A DNA stretch of 64,000 bases from Cocos nucifera (taxonomy: Eukaryota > Streptophyta > Magnoliopsida > Arecales > Arecaceae), in assembly GCA_006176705.1 (NCBI GenBank), contig QRFJ01004244.1:124001-188000 (forward strand). Reading direction: 5' to 3'. Below the pieces are notes generated by a model that was not told where the DNA came from, did no database searches, and was given only the letters and a program-made list of their open reading frames with translations. Both the position numbers and the translations under genes were made by a program. Below are positions 1 to 12,402 of this stretch, in pieces; the stretch's first letter is position 1; each line of letters starts with the position of its first letter.

Positions 1-2654
1 TGATGGAGCAAAAGATTCGATCTTTTCATTTTTAACCAGCCATCAGAAATTTATCCTACACTAAGTAATTTATAATATCTAAAACAAGGAGCTTTCATGT
101 AGAAATCATATAATTGCATTTGAAAGATTTTTATTGATGGCAGGTTCACTATCTTTACACTACGTTTACTAGATCCTAGATAAATGATTTGCATAACAAC
201 ATTATCCCTTTTTCCCTTATTACTCAAATTTCTATATCAAATTTCTGTAGCAAAATCATCTAAATCAATCATGTTTATATTCCTTACTTTGAAGCAGGTA
301 TCTCAAAGTGAATGATAAACTACGAACTAAATCTTAATCTGTTGCATCTTTCTCTATATATGAGCGTTCAGATGGTTCACACGATGTGTCCTCATCGCTT
401 CACCAAGTGGCCATATGCTCACATAGCGTGATTTAATCGATAGATTGTGTGTAAGAACCAACCAATAGGTCTTACTGCCTCAGTGAACATCTAGATCGCC
501 TGTACATTATCCTGATAGTTACGTCGACATATGATCACTTCGTGCACGTCGGCACTGAGCGGACGAAAACTATGCAGATCGATATAATGATATATATAAT
601 GCACAAATTAGACGCACTACATCTGACACAATACATATGGAGTACTCCTGAGTAGGACTCAGCTATTATGAGATCAGGCTCACACCAGGATAACAGTTGA
701 ACTTCTGCTCCTATATATGAATTCCACTTTTAAATAACTATAGACCCATACCCATAATAGTGTTTTTGTCAGTCGACTCTTAAAATTATGTATAATTTCA
801 TATTGTGCTTCATCTTCAGTAAGTTATTATGAATCTAACTGGGCCATAATACGATCTTAAGCTATGGGACATTGGTTTTAACGCCTTCATTGACCCGAAC
901 ACTAGATAGAAGCTCTATAAGATCACGCTCGATAGTAATGCTTCATAACAGCCATGCATTACATTAATCATCAAAAAAAGTCGTGTGACAGCCATATTGC
1001 TCCGGTTAGGTCCTATTGAATTGGCGCCTGTTACCTGTCATAGCTTTCTTCTAAAAAATTGATATAAGGCTTTACAGGTGTCACAATCATCTTCTATGTC
1101 GCAAATTAAGTTAAAACCTGCAACGTGAGCATAAACAGTCCGAGTTAGTATTACATAAAGGATGAGACAAATTCTATGGATGACAAAGTTAGGTTACCTG
1201 ATAAACAAGCCATGCAAATAGAAATCCTACATGTTCTAAGAGAAGGATGAATTTATTTGACAAAGTGATGGATGGTGTTAGTAGTTTAGACAGGGAAATT
1301 ACGTGGTTTTAACTTTACTTTATCAACCGGCCCTCCACAATCCACCCATCTCTTTAGAATTACTATAATGTCCTTGATAATCTATTCCTCTCATTGAAAA
1401 CCATGCATAAAAGTGGTCACTTTTTCTAAGATCTTAAAACTTACTATTAATAGTCTTGACCGAGATCGCATCATCTTTAAATATTCCTCTTCAAATTATT
1501 AGACACTCTGAAAACTCTAACGCAAAGATTATCCAAATTGTACAACATATTCCGTCCCTTACTCGTCAATACTTTTGTAAGAAAATTCCCTATGAGTCCG
1601 TGAGAGGGTTCTGGAGTATATCTATCACTCTCGGCACCTTTGAAAAACTTGCAGGTGCATCTTAACATCCCTCAATCCGACAACATGATTTTATATAGGA
1701 AAGACAAAAATATCCATAAAGAACATATACATAGTCGGTTTTTTCTAGTCTCATTGAGGATAGTTATATACACTAACCTTATCATAAGTCCGGCTGGTTC
1801 CTAGTTATTCGTCTTATCCTAGAAAGCAAAATTCAAATTTGCTCAATGGTATGCTAGTGGATACGTCTTTCCCGTATTCGATCCATATTCGCAGGTCAAT
1901 ATTAAGGATCATTTCAGGAAAGCAGAAGTTGTCTTTAGTGTAACAGTATTCCTATTACTCTGGCCGACTCTAGGGAGGCTAATCCAGAAATAATAGTCGA
2001 TTGACTCGATATTGATATTTAATTCTGATAATTTAAGCGTTAGTTATCTTCTAATACACTAGCACATCACATCATTGTCCTTGAGTCGTAGTAAATGTAT
2101 GATTAACGATTGATCTCAGCAGACGCTACTGATCATACAGTTTAGTGGTAGTGTACGACTCAATGACTACTACCTTCGATGAATTTTCGTAATAGGATTC
2201 TATCTACACCGCTTCCTACTAAACTGAGGCACATCACCTACTAAGCTGTAACTGCGGTGACTTCTAACATGTGAGGCCGGCATCAATCTTCTTATGATGA
2301 ATTGATTGTCCAGACATTATTTGATAAGTAAAGCTATACCATTGCATTCTTCTAAATGTAGATACACTCTTATTCTACATCACCCCCACTTAGACATCGA
2401 TCTACATAGTGCTCAATAAGAGAATAAATAATATGTACTACCCTAGGCATCTCTAAACTCCCATTTACAGATCTAAACCTTTTTACCACCCTGACTAGCA
2501 CTTCCTGTCTATCTTACTGCCTGTGTAAGATACTCATGTAGCATCAAATCTCGGTAGAACGCCAATAGACATGGTGATCAACTGCTGTCACGGCACCTTT
2601 GTTCAATATCACTTCTCAGGGCTGGGAGCCTCAGCTCTTTCCACTATACGATCA
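1..2654. other. Degenerate unassigned repeat-like sequence
   Basis: I see no supportable gene here. The 63-69 residue frames at 1456-1668 overlap on both strands and resemble nothing I recognise. Around 2380-2400 the minus strand has a purine run (AAGTGGGGG) followed by TG, which resembles a copia polypurine tract and LTR start. That would make 1-2384 a minus-strand LTR, but this is weak. The stretch may be an old LTR or poorly resolved sequence. Confidence 0.3.
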
Positions 2655-5494
2655 ATCACCAAAGAAAGCAAAAAATAAGCTACTTACTAATTAATGTAGA
2701 CTAATAATTAATTAAATGAGTTGTTTATCTATGCACACTATGCTGTATTTAGTTTTCTTCTTGTCGAATAGCTCCAGGCTTTTATGATCGGTTAATATGA
2801 TATAGATAATTCATATTTTCATAGTAGTTGAGAACAAATTTAATGACAATGAATCTAATCTCCTAATTAACTCATAAACAGCTCTCTGCCCCGCGACCAT
2901 AATTAGGATCATCCCCTGCATGCGCTATATGGCTGTCATGATACCGGAAAGATTGCAGCTGTACCTGATCGTTTATCTCCACTTCTAGAGATGAGTACTT
3001 GCACACGATCCTATGGATTAGTCGGACCGTCGTAACCATACGGGAAGCAAAACTGGTAGAGAGATGAATCCAGAATCATATACTCGTCTTCTATGGACTT
3101 TGAAACGACGGGATGAAGCTGACCAACTCGAAGTAAGTCATTAGAAGTCTACGCTCTTCTCGTCTAATGTGACATGATCTCGACACAAGTGCTCTCAGTA
3201 GAATGTGTCTGCATTCTTTGACCTGAGATGACAATCTGACCGATTACGACTATCCGTGGAACGGAACATTACGCCACTTACTGGTGTGTATAGTTTGACA
3301 CTTACCATATACTCCGATGCTGCCTAGCCACTAATGCAACAGCCTGAGGAGGTGTATGTTGCTATGAGCTCACTGCTTTTCTATTTAGCAATGTTCATTC
3401 TGGTGGCGAAAACATGAATCGATACTGCTCATCAATCTAGAGATACCCGGGTACTTCTATGTATATTATGACCCTCGTGTATGAGGAGTAGCCTATGATG
3501 ATCATGAGAAATACACAGTCCTCTAGAATACCTCGTCAAAATGGCGTCATTGACTAAGGTAGTACGATGAGGGATATTTAATAGAAAGAGTTCTCATTAT
3601 TCTAGAATTTCCACATTCTGGATCTCGAATCGAATCATGTAATTGATATCACTATGACCAGAAGACTAGGTTTGAACGAGTTTCAACCTTACCCTAATCT
3701 ATGTCAAATGTGGAGCATCCGCATACGCCTAAGAGTAACGAAGAAAAAATCAGAGAACCCACTCGACCACAAGCGTGGTAGCGTGCCACCAGAGGTTTAA
3801 CGCATATTCCAGACTGCTTGTGATGCGGTTGCCACCCCTAGTCATGGCTAACTAACCCAACGGATGTCCACTAGTGAGATTTTTTAGGGAAGCAATTAGA
3901 ATGACTATTACACAGCAAATGAAATAAAACTTCAACTCATCTCTAAGCTGTTTTCGCACTCAGAAGAGTCTACTCGAACTCAATCGAAAGCGCAAGTATT
4001 CGTGAAGCGGATGATAGCAATCTCATGACATACTCCCATACCAGTTATAGAACTGAACCCTAAACTGGCAGCGGAGAGAGGTCACCACAAACAAGCGTGT
4101 TTGAAATCTCTTAGGTATCATCAATTGAAACTGATCTAGTTCAAATTGATCAATAAATGAGATTCAAATTGTAGGTTCAAGAGAATCGTACGATAAGCAC
4201 TCAATTGAAACGCCACGTTACTTCTTTTGCTATCATAAATAAGATCTAGCCAAACCAGTCTGAGCAAAGAGTCTGTGCTCATCAGAAGGCCTTTCATTAT
4301 GTCTCCTGACTGAGAAGAGGTTGTCCCAAAGTCAGAATAAAAGATACACCGACATGATGTTGTACTTATTTGTTTAAGAATTACCTGCCATTTTGAAACA
4401 AACAGTCAAACCTGCCATTTCTTGTTTCACCTACATTGACGAGTTTGCTCAAAAGTCTATCTTTGACTGCGTCAAATGTGACCATTGAACCCTTTGACTT
4501 CTTGACCACACATCAGTCATGCACAACCAACCTATTGGAGAGCTGGTGGAGAACAGAGCTGGGGAACCTGTCCCCCGCCTTCAAGAACCTGGGCAAGGAG
4601 AAAGGGCCGCACGCCAAGGTGGCGTGGCCCCAAGTAGAAGGCGTAGGAAGTCTTGCTGGACAAGACTCACACCTCCCTTTATGGATTCAATCAGAGTTGC
4701 TACTAAGAATCCAGTTTGACTGGTCTACCTTAGCGCACCTCTAAGGAGGAATCCAGACGATCTCTATTAAAAACCAATCACGACTCTCATAGACTGCCAT
4801 GATTCAACAAAGGCCACCCGTTGTTGATTGGGTTGGGAGAGCGAAGAGGAGGTTGTCAAGGGGGTCTATAAATAAGCCCCTGCGCCCCCCAACCAATCCC
4901 AAATGAATGCAATTAATTGAGAAACCCCAAATGCCAAACCCCTGCCCAAGCAGAAAGAACAGCGCTGCCTCTCCCCCTTCTCCACCATAGGTCTCTTTCC
5001 CCAAGGACTTGGAGCAATGATCCCGGTCCAAAAGAGTTTTTCTGCATATTCCTGTGAAGTTTTTGTGCAATTCAGGGGATCAGAGAAAGGCGATCAAAAG
5101 CAGAGGTGCGTGCTGCCAAAAGGAATGACTGCAGATCTTCATAGATTTTGAAGAATCATATCCAAAGATTCAGATCCAGATCTGAATTTTGGGCAGGTCA
5201 TGATAGAGGAAAAAGAGGATCTCCAGATCCAATTCGCAAGTGAAGAATACCGATAAGAGGCCAGGCGCTGCGTGCAAGATCAGAACATTCGCTGCAATCA
5301 CGATCCATCTTACAGCAGGTATAGATTACCCAATCAGCGCATAAAATTAAATTTGAATTTATCTTAGTTTTTGATTTATTTCAGTAAATAATAGATTTTT
5401 TTTAAGAACTAAAACATCTCAGATCGATTGAGATCAAGAAATGAATTTTTGAAATAATATCTCTTATCTAATCAGATCTGCGACCCTGGAACCG
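2655..5494 (+). mobile_element. Diverged LTR, plus orientation (arm 1 of inverted LTR pair)
   Basis: By eye this stretch aligns in order with the reverse complement of 5520-7724. Shared blocks include the GTATTTAG region near 2750, TTTGACCTGAG near 3220, CCTGAGG...GTGTATGTTG near 3342, GATGATCATGAGAA near 3498 and AATAGAAAGAGTT near 3580. Others are ATCATCAATT near 4120 and the TATA-box region near 4867. The upstream half is much more diverged, with many indels, than the part after about 4400. The end runs into an assembly gap. The reading frames at 4436-4744 and 4519-4719 lie inside the LTR and are probably not genes. The exact left boundary is uncertain by tens of bases. Confidence 0.6.
4867..4874 (+). 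promoter_or_regulatory. TATA box of the plus-orientation LTR
   Basis: TATAAATA sits in a GC-richer context about 630 bp before the gap, as expected for an LTR promoter. The opposite LTR copy has a weaker counterpart around 6012-6019 on the minus strand. Confidence 0.55.
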
Positions 5495-5519
5495 NNNNNN
5501 NNNNNNNNNNNNNNNNNNN
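5495..5519. other. Assembly gap (25 N)
   Basis: Exactly 25 unknown bases separate the two oppositely oriented LTR copies. The real distance and content are unknown. An internal retrotransposon region, or a false join between repeats, could be hidden here. Confidence 0.99.
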
Positions 5520-7724
5520 TTTTCTTAAATCCAAATCAGATCTAACTTTTTTATATCTAACTTTATGATCTAATAAATAAAAAAATTAAATTAAATTAAA
5601 TCTAAATTAATTTTATCTTGATATAGGTAATCCGATTATCCATTGATGATCTGCTGATGGCCTGAGGTTCTAGATCTAGCCATGCAAGCGCTTGGCCTCT
5701 ACCAGTATCCACTCAAGCTAGATCTAGAGATCTTCTCCTTCTTTATCATGTCTCCAAATATCATATTTAGATCTAATTTAGAGGATCTTCGAAACTCCTT
5801 TCGAAGATCTACTGTCGTCTCTGCAGCAATGCTGCCTTTTTTCTTTCTCGTCGGCCTTTTTTTGCTTGAATCGTACTAATATGAAGGCCCAACTTTCTTG
5901 GGCATAGAGAGGAGAGAGAGGATCAAAAAGGTGGCATGGAGGAGGGAGAGGGGCAGCCTTGGGGTATGGCTAGAAAAAAGTTCTATCAAAGTTGGGTGCA
6001 GATAGGTCTTTATGTAGATCCTGTTGCGCCATGCAGTGCCACATCACCCTGGCCAATCACGTTGCTTCGTACAATCAGATCTAAATCTTATTGGTGGAAT
6101 GACATCATCTGATCCAATCAAATGAGAGACTACAGATTCATCCTTAGGTAGTGCCTAAGATTGGTCAAAGTCTATAGGTGAGGGTCACCAAGTTTGAATC
6201 CAAGAAGCAACCTGGAGTCCCATCCGTATAGGACTCCAGGCATCCCTATCCATGGGTCCACGCCATCCTAGGAGTGCACCCCTTCCTTTTCAAAATTTAG
6301 TAAGGGGAAAAGCCCCTATCAGCTCTCCAATAAGTGCATGACACATGGGCAGATGTCCAAGGGTCAAAGTTAATGTTTGACCAAAGTCAAAGGACAAGAA
6401 TTAGCAGGTGACAAAAAATGGTAGATGTTGTCTGAAATTTATCTCATAAATTAAGATAACCCTTTTCTGACCTGGACAAGCTCCAGTCAAACTAGGTAAA
6501 GGTACTTGAGTGAGCACAAACTTATTTGGCTCGATCGAGATAACTTTTAATGATAGAAAAAGAAGAATGTTGGCTCAATCATGTGCTAGCACGATTTTCT
6601 TTAAACTAATTGAATCTAATTCAAATCAATTGAACTGGATTAGTCTAATTGATGATATTTAGATCCAAATCCTTGTTTGTGTAACCTAGTTAGGTTCAGT
6701 TTTGTATGGTAATGAGATATGTTGTGATCTCCATCATCAACATCATCGAAACTCCTTTTGATGGATCAGAACTCTTCTGATTCAGACAACTAAAATGATC
6801 AATCATCTAAATCATTCTAATTGCTCCCAAAATCCACCAGTGACACCTAGTAGTATATGGTGGCAATCCATCAACTGAGAACAAATCTCTTGGTGTAGCT
6901 ACTTGTGTGATTAAGTTCTTCTATCTTGAGCCCCGATCAGATTAGGGTTAAGGTGAACTCGTCAAACCCTAATTTCTATCATATGATTTAATCATTTGAT
7001 TCAAGTTCGATGTGAAAACCTTAATAGAAACTCTTTCTATTATTTCACTCTCTACCATGGCCATGGGCTTATGGACTTGATTCTCATGATCATCATAGGG
7101 CTGCTCCTCATCCACCGAGGTAGATAGATTCCATCTTGGTGCAATCCAATTTCCTACAATGAACATGCTATAGCCAACATACACCTCAGGATTCTGAATG
7201 GCTAGGAGATCGAGTCATGGTGTAGTCAAACTATAACACCCTCAAGGTGAACTACCGATGCACCTCAGGTCAAAGAACCAGACACACCACTGCAGCATCG
7301 AGTCAGTCATCGATGAGAAGGTAGACTTTCTTATGACTACTCGAGGTGGTCATGCTCAGTGCCCTCGTTCTCTAACGAGTACCTATACTCTCATTTTGGT
7401 ATCTCTACACATAGACTCAAGACTCATCTACTATAAAGAAGCGATTGTACACTAACCTTCTGGATCAATCACCATCCTCATGATGATCCTATGGTCAGAA
7501 GCATTTTATGAGTTAATAATAAAAATTCTTGTCTTAAATTTTCAACTCTTAAAAATAAAAATTATCATTACCATTAACTCAAGAGATGTATCGCAGATAC
7601 TAAATACACATATATGATAGAAAATAATCTATTTTATTATTTATAGTCAAAATTATAATTTTATCCTTAGAAGTGTATTACAAGTGTTAGCTAATTCTGG
7701 CTTCTAGGGCACACATATCTAACA
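5520..7724 (-). mobile_element. Diverged LTR, minus orientation (arm 2 of inverted LTR pair)
   Basis: Read on the minus strand, the LTR begins at 7724 with TGTTAGATATGTG followed by CCCTAGAAGCCA, a start typical of some plant copia LTRs. It then runs to the gap. Immediately outside, at 7725, the plus strand reads copia pol codons (YVIGLYTNKL), so this LTR end appears to be a true outer boundary inserted into Copia-1. About 2.2 kb are visible. No primer-binding site is visible because the inner end lies in the gap. The short frames at 5682-5879, 6969-7184 and 7258-7455 are within the LTR and have no support. Confidence 0.65.
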
Positions 7725-9100
7725 CCTATGTCATAGGTTTGTATACAAATAAACTTAGATCCTAGTCCAATAGGTGTTTAAGGATTATTAATTCTACCAT
7801 GCTGAAGAACATAAGATGTTTATCAGCAGTAGGGCATTTCTTTTGGAAAGAAGTTCCTTAGAGAAGGAACTGATTCCTATCAAGTTGAACTTAAAAAAGT
7901 TTGATTGATAGAAAATAACCGACATAATCTAGTAAACCTACAAAATTGGATTTGATCAGATCAAATAGGGAGCCCATTAAAGTAACACCTTTAAGGTAAT
8001 TTGGTAGAGTACCGTGTTAGCCAGACAGATACTACGGTATCTAGATCTGGCATGGCAATCCTGTTGAGCTTGATCAGAATAACAAGAATCTGATTATCTA
8101 TAGGGATGCAATGCAGTGGTTTGACTCTAAGAAGTGGCTTGGAGCCATATAATCCAAATTGAAGTCCATAAAAATCAATAGTGTGTGGACACTAGTTGAT
8201 TCATCTGAAGGGATAAAATCCATTAGGTGTGAATGAATTTTTCAAAAGGATCAGAGTAGCACAGACGAGAAGATAAAGACTATAAAGCCTATTTTGCTAT
8301 CATCTCAGAATTCGAACATATGTTTTGAACATATATGTCTTTGTTATGAATAAAGATAAACCCTACATTTATAAGTAGGCAAAATATTCTATAGTGTTAT
8401 TCCTTATATTATCTATGGATGACATTCTCTTAATCAGGAATGGCATTCCAATATTACAAGAAATAAAGGTTTAACTGTCATCTAATTTCTTCATGTTCAA
8501 GACCAAATATGCTATACTCACTAAGGATAGTGAGCAGATACTAGTCTGATCTAAATGAGAACCACTAAAAGATTGTATAGATAATTTTTAAGTATTTGAA
8601 AATACTAAGATCTAGTGACTCAAATATGAAGATACCGACTTAAAATTTATAGATATTTTGATTCCAATTTTTAGTCAAATCAAGATGATAGCAAGAGAGT
8701 ATTGAGTCATATCCTAATTGTAGAAGCAATCTGTTGGAAAGATTCCAAATAGGATACTATAGCCTATTCAGTTAGTGATGTAGAGTACATCATAGCATAT
8801 GATGTAGCCATATAAGCTGTGTAGTTGCTGAGGTTCATTAGCAGGTTGGGAGTGGCACCCTCCATCGATGGTCCAATCCTATCATAGCACTGGAGCCATA
8901 GCTCAGGCTAAAGAACTGAAGGATGAGCATATTTTGTATCACTTTCATCTTAGATATTAGATATGGGTGACGCCGACCTTTAGAAGATTGATGGAAAAGG
9001 AGAACTGACCGACCCATTTGCTAAGGCCTCGAAATTAAGGAGTTATATGAACTCAAGTGGAAGATAGGATATTTGATATCATTCTGATTGGCTTTAGTCC
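7725..9100 (+). pseudogene. Copia-1 pol remnant (end of integrase region, RT, RNase H)
   Basis: Translated pieces follow the order of a Ty1/copia polyprotein. YVIGLYTNKL and FYHAEEHKMFISSRAFLLE (about 7726-7850) match the integrase-to-RT linker. WFDSKKWLGAI, VWTLVDSSEGIKSI and IFQKDQSSTDEKIKT (about 8118-8280) match the RT start. AICWKDSK, AYSVSDVEYIIAYDVA and ADPFAKA-like pieces (about 8735-9035) match RNase H. Many stops and frameshifts break the frame, and the middle of RT is barely readable. Gag, protease and most of integrase are missing because another LTR cuts the left side at 7724. It cannot code for a functional enzyme. The family call is firm; the exact lineage is not. Confidence 0.75.
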
Positions 9101-9110
9101 AAGTGGGAGT
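9098..9110 (+). other. Copia-1 polypurine tract
   Basis: The run AAGTGGGAGT directly precedes an LTR starting TGTTGAAAAA. It is the usual plus-strand priming site of copia elements. The same arrangement occurs on the minus strand of Copia-2 at 19032-19042. Confidence 0.75.
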
Positions 9111-11831
9111 TGTTGAAAAATTTATCCTAAAGCCAATCATCTAAGTTATAAATAATTGAAATCTATATATGAATTATCTAATAATAATAGTTATTTGGCT
9201 GGTTCATCATTAAAGTTATATCTTTCTTAAATGAACTCCAAAATTATGATGAAGTTCTTAGAACTGCAATCAATTGATAAAGAAGGATTTATTGGATGGT
9301 TCTTAAATTATTCACGATCAAATGAAAAGTTATTAATAAAGATAATAACTTATTGAATGTAGGTCATTGTATGCTATATGCATTGGTTGTCCTTATAACT
9401 AAGTAGTGTGGAGATACTGGTATTGCATCCAGATAAAATGTCGGAGTACATCTACATAAAATGTAATCAATGTAGCACTATACTATCAAGAGTAGCTAGC
9501 TAAGATCAATGGGTATAAGTGTTCCTCCGACTTGAGATTACCACGGTGACTTGCAAGCAACTCACTATACTTTGGTGCTAGACTGTCTGTATTTCTAATA
9601 TAGGTTTGAAAGATTTTTAGGTATAGTCAAGTACTTATAGAGTCAGTGTGTGAGTTATAATAGGATTGACCACTCTTGATTAACTTCAGAAAGAGAATGA
9701 CTCGCTGTATTTTAATTTAGCAAAATCTAGGTTTGGATAATCCTCGTAAGGAGTCATGGGATTTGCAAAAATTTGAGACACAATAGAGATGACTTGTATG
9801 AGTGTTGATAGCTTACTTAAAGTCATCCTGAGTATATTGATCAAAGAGATGAATTATACGATAACCATAGATCAGGATTTTAAGAATGTTGCTTTACATA
9901 CATTCAACTTATCCGAACATCGGGTAAACATTGCTAGACGATCATTTCAATTGGTATAAGAATTGATTCCTATGCTACAAGCTTAGGTTCGAACCTATCG
10001 AATCACACACATTAGAAATTGTAATCTGATCAGATAGTTAATCATTGATTGAGAATTATTCAAAGATCAAACAATCAATACAATTGATGTTTGACCTAAT
10101 GTAAGTATTGCAGAAGGATTGATTAGCAATTGAATTGCTAATTGGCTCAATCAAATTGATTAAAAATTAAATTAGATTTAAATTTGATTTAATCTAATTT
10201 AATTAGACTCCTACTTGGACTAGGATCACCATTTAATTAGGTCACTTTAATTCAAGTCCAATTGGATTAAAAAATTATTTTAACTTAGTTAAACAGGAGG
10301 AGTCCCAATTGGACTGGGATTCTCTCACTTCCCTTGCATCAAGATAGAAAAACCCATGCCATATTTTTTTCATTATTGGCATGAGATTTCTCATGCCAAT
10401 GAGAGGTCTCCACACCCCACATCAAATGATTTTGGGAATTAAAATATGTATTTAGAATCTTGTTTGAATTGGTCAAACATGGCAAGATGAGATAGAATTT
10501 TAAATCACCAAAACTCCTCTTTTTTTTTGAATTTTTTCTCCCATGCCATCTTATTTTTGTCTCCTAGATTTCTTTTCATTTTGTATGTGGGAATTTGGTT
10601 TCTCATGCCTATTTTTTAGGGGAGGCATCCAAGAGTTAGGTGCCCCCCCAAACTCTTTGTTTTGAACCCCTTGATTTTAGGAGATTGACCTAGTCTACCT
10701 TATTTGGTTGGGCGTCTCCTATTTTTGAAGAGATGGCATGAAAAAACATGGGAATTCTACCACAAAAAATAGAAAAGAGATGTGGGGGCATGGGGAGTTT
10801 ATGAGTTCAAACCTTTTGGGCATGATGGTCTCAATTGGATATGAAATGTTCATGTCCTGTTGAGAACAAAAAGAGAGAAGATTGTCTTCTCTAAGGCTTT
10901 CTTTTTGACATCTTTCTTCTCCATCTTTTGAGAGTTTTTCCATTGAAAACTTAGAAAGAGAAGAAGATGGGGCATGGTGGATGAATGCTCCAAGGAGTTG
11001 GGGCATGGAGGTCTCTTTTGGATATAATTTGATCATGTCTTGATGAGAGAAGAAGAAGAGAAGAAAGTCTTCTTTTAAGGTTTCTTTAAGAGCCCTTCTT
11101 CTCCATTGTTGTATGATTTTTTCTATGAGAAAAATTAGAGAGGATGAGATCTAGATGTGTAGAAAATAATAGAGAAGAAGGTCTCCTCTTGTCCAGGTAT
11201 GAAGGCCAATTCAAGACAATAATGGTTGATGTCTTGAAAAGAGAAGATGTGTCTTCTCTCAGGGCCTTTTCATAGCCTTTTTATTTTTTGATATTTGGAA
11301 GATCTAAAGATTGGATTTCTTTCTTATTTCTTCTCTTATTCTTCATCTCTTGGAGTCTAAGAGATCCGAAGAATATTTTTTAGATTAACCATTAGGAGGG
11401 ATTCATGAGAAGCTAGCACTTCGAGCGGATCATCGTTCGACGAATCTTCGATTTGTGTTGCAGCCTCGTGTGAACTATCTATAGAGATCAGATGTATGTG
11501 CAGCTCCAAGTAATAAAAGTAACATCAAGACTCGACTGCGATGTTCTCGACCCACGTGAAGGTAAGAGATTTGATCTCTTCTCTTATCTAGATGCGATAT
11601 AGGGTTTGATCTAGAACTATTCTAGATCTAGGATATTGATCTGATCAATACCAAAGCACTTTATTTTTCAAATTTATGTATTTATTATGATATATTATAG
11701 GTCCTAGATATAGGATTTAGTAATTAGATTACATGTTTTAGTAGATTAAATAGTTTAATCTACATATTTTGCTGTGATTTATTTTGAAAAAGTTTTGAAA
11801 TACAAGCATGAAATCCTGCATGTTCCCAACA
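9111..11831 (+). mobile_element. Copia-1 3' LTR (about 2.7 kb)
   Basis: The LTR starts TGTTGAAAAA right after the polypurine tract and ends CATGTTCCCAACA at 11831. It is long for a copia LTR (2721 bp). The part around 9500-9960 aligns with the reverse complement of 18090-18620 (Copia-2 LTR). The part around 10100-11830 aligns with the Copia-3 LTR pieces at 24800-25975 and 27720-27873. It contains a triplicated segment at about 10731-11300. The frame at 10719-11036 (minus) lies inside those repeats and is not a gene. The base after the LTR already belongs to Gypsy-1. Confidence 0.75.
10731..11300 (+). repeat. Three imperfect tandem units inside the Copia-1 LTR
   Basis: Units start near 10731, 10963 and 11148 and are about 160-235 bp each. 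Each has a GATGG/GGGCATG-like start, then a GATATxATxTxxTCATGTC-like block. A GAGAAGA purine run and a CTTCTCxxxGGxxTTTC block followed by a T-rich segment complete the unit. Divergence between units is high. Confidence 0.55.
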
Positions 11832-12200
11832 GAACCTACTTGCAACCTCGATTTATGAAAAATTTAGGATAGGAGAGCTTAAACCCACATTGGTTATTTT
11901 ACAACTAGCTGATAGATCTATAAAAATACTACTTGATTTAATTGAGGATGTTTTAGTTAGAGTAGATAAATATTATTTTTCAATAGACTTCCTCATACTT
12001 AATATAGAACCATCCTAAAAGCTGAACCAAAATCCCATAATTCTAGATCATCCATTCCTAGCTACTATCAATGCCAATATCAGTTGTAAGACAGGAGCCA
12101 TGGATATTTCTTTTGGAGATCAAAAGGTAAGAATAAATATTTTTAATGCCTCTAAGTACAATCAAAAGGAGGAAGACCACTTTATAATAGATCAAGATAG
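11832..12200 (+). pseudogene. Gypsy-1 aspartic protease remnant
   Basis: The sequence begins in mid-protein, directly after the Copia-1 LTR. One frame reads NLLATSIYEKF, then GELKPTLVILQLADRSIK and EDVLVRVDKYYFSIDFLIL. This is the C-terminal half of an Athila-type gypsy protease. After a frame change it reads ILDHPFLATINANISCKTGA, the usual end of that domain. The catalytic DxGA part would lie upstream and is absent. It closely resembles the protease remnant of Gypsy-2 at 49280-49680. Frameshifts and stops make it non-functional. Confidence 0.75.
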
Positions 12201-12402
12201 ATGAGAAAGTTGAATCTGATTCTTCCTTAGAATTACTCAAGAACGATCTTCTGAATAAGCTTGTCAAAAAAACCCCAGACCAAGAGGTGAATGCCCTACT
12301 TGATTCACCTCATCCATCACATTCATTATCTTGGTCAATGAAAATTGAGTCCTTACTTGAGCAAAAAATTGAACCATTATATCCTTCAATTCAGGCCCCA
12401 CC

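Noticed and set aside
580..700. ATGGAGTACTC motif as evidence of a Copia-2-type LTR at the window start
   Set aside because: The motif also occurs near 18393, but the flanks do not align, so it is not enough to call an LTR.
2690..2830. Minus-strand reading TDHKSLELFDKKKTKYS that looks like gypsy RNase H
   Set aside because: The same DNA aligns as LTR sequence with the reverse complement of 7530-7690, and no other pol motif is nearby. The match is short and coincidental.
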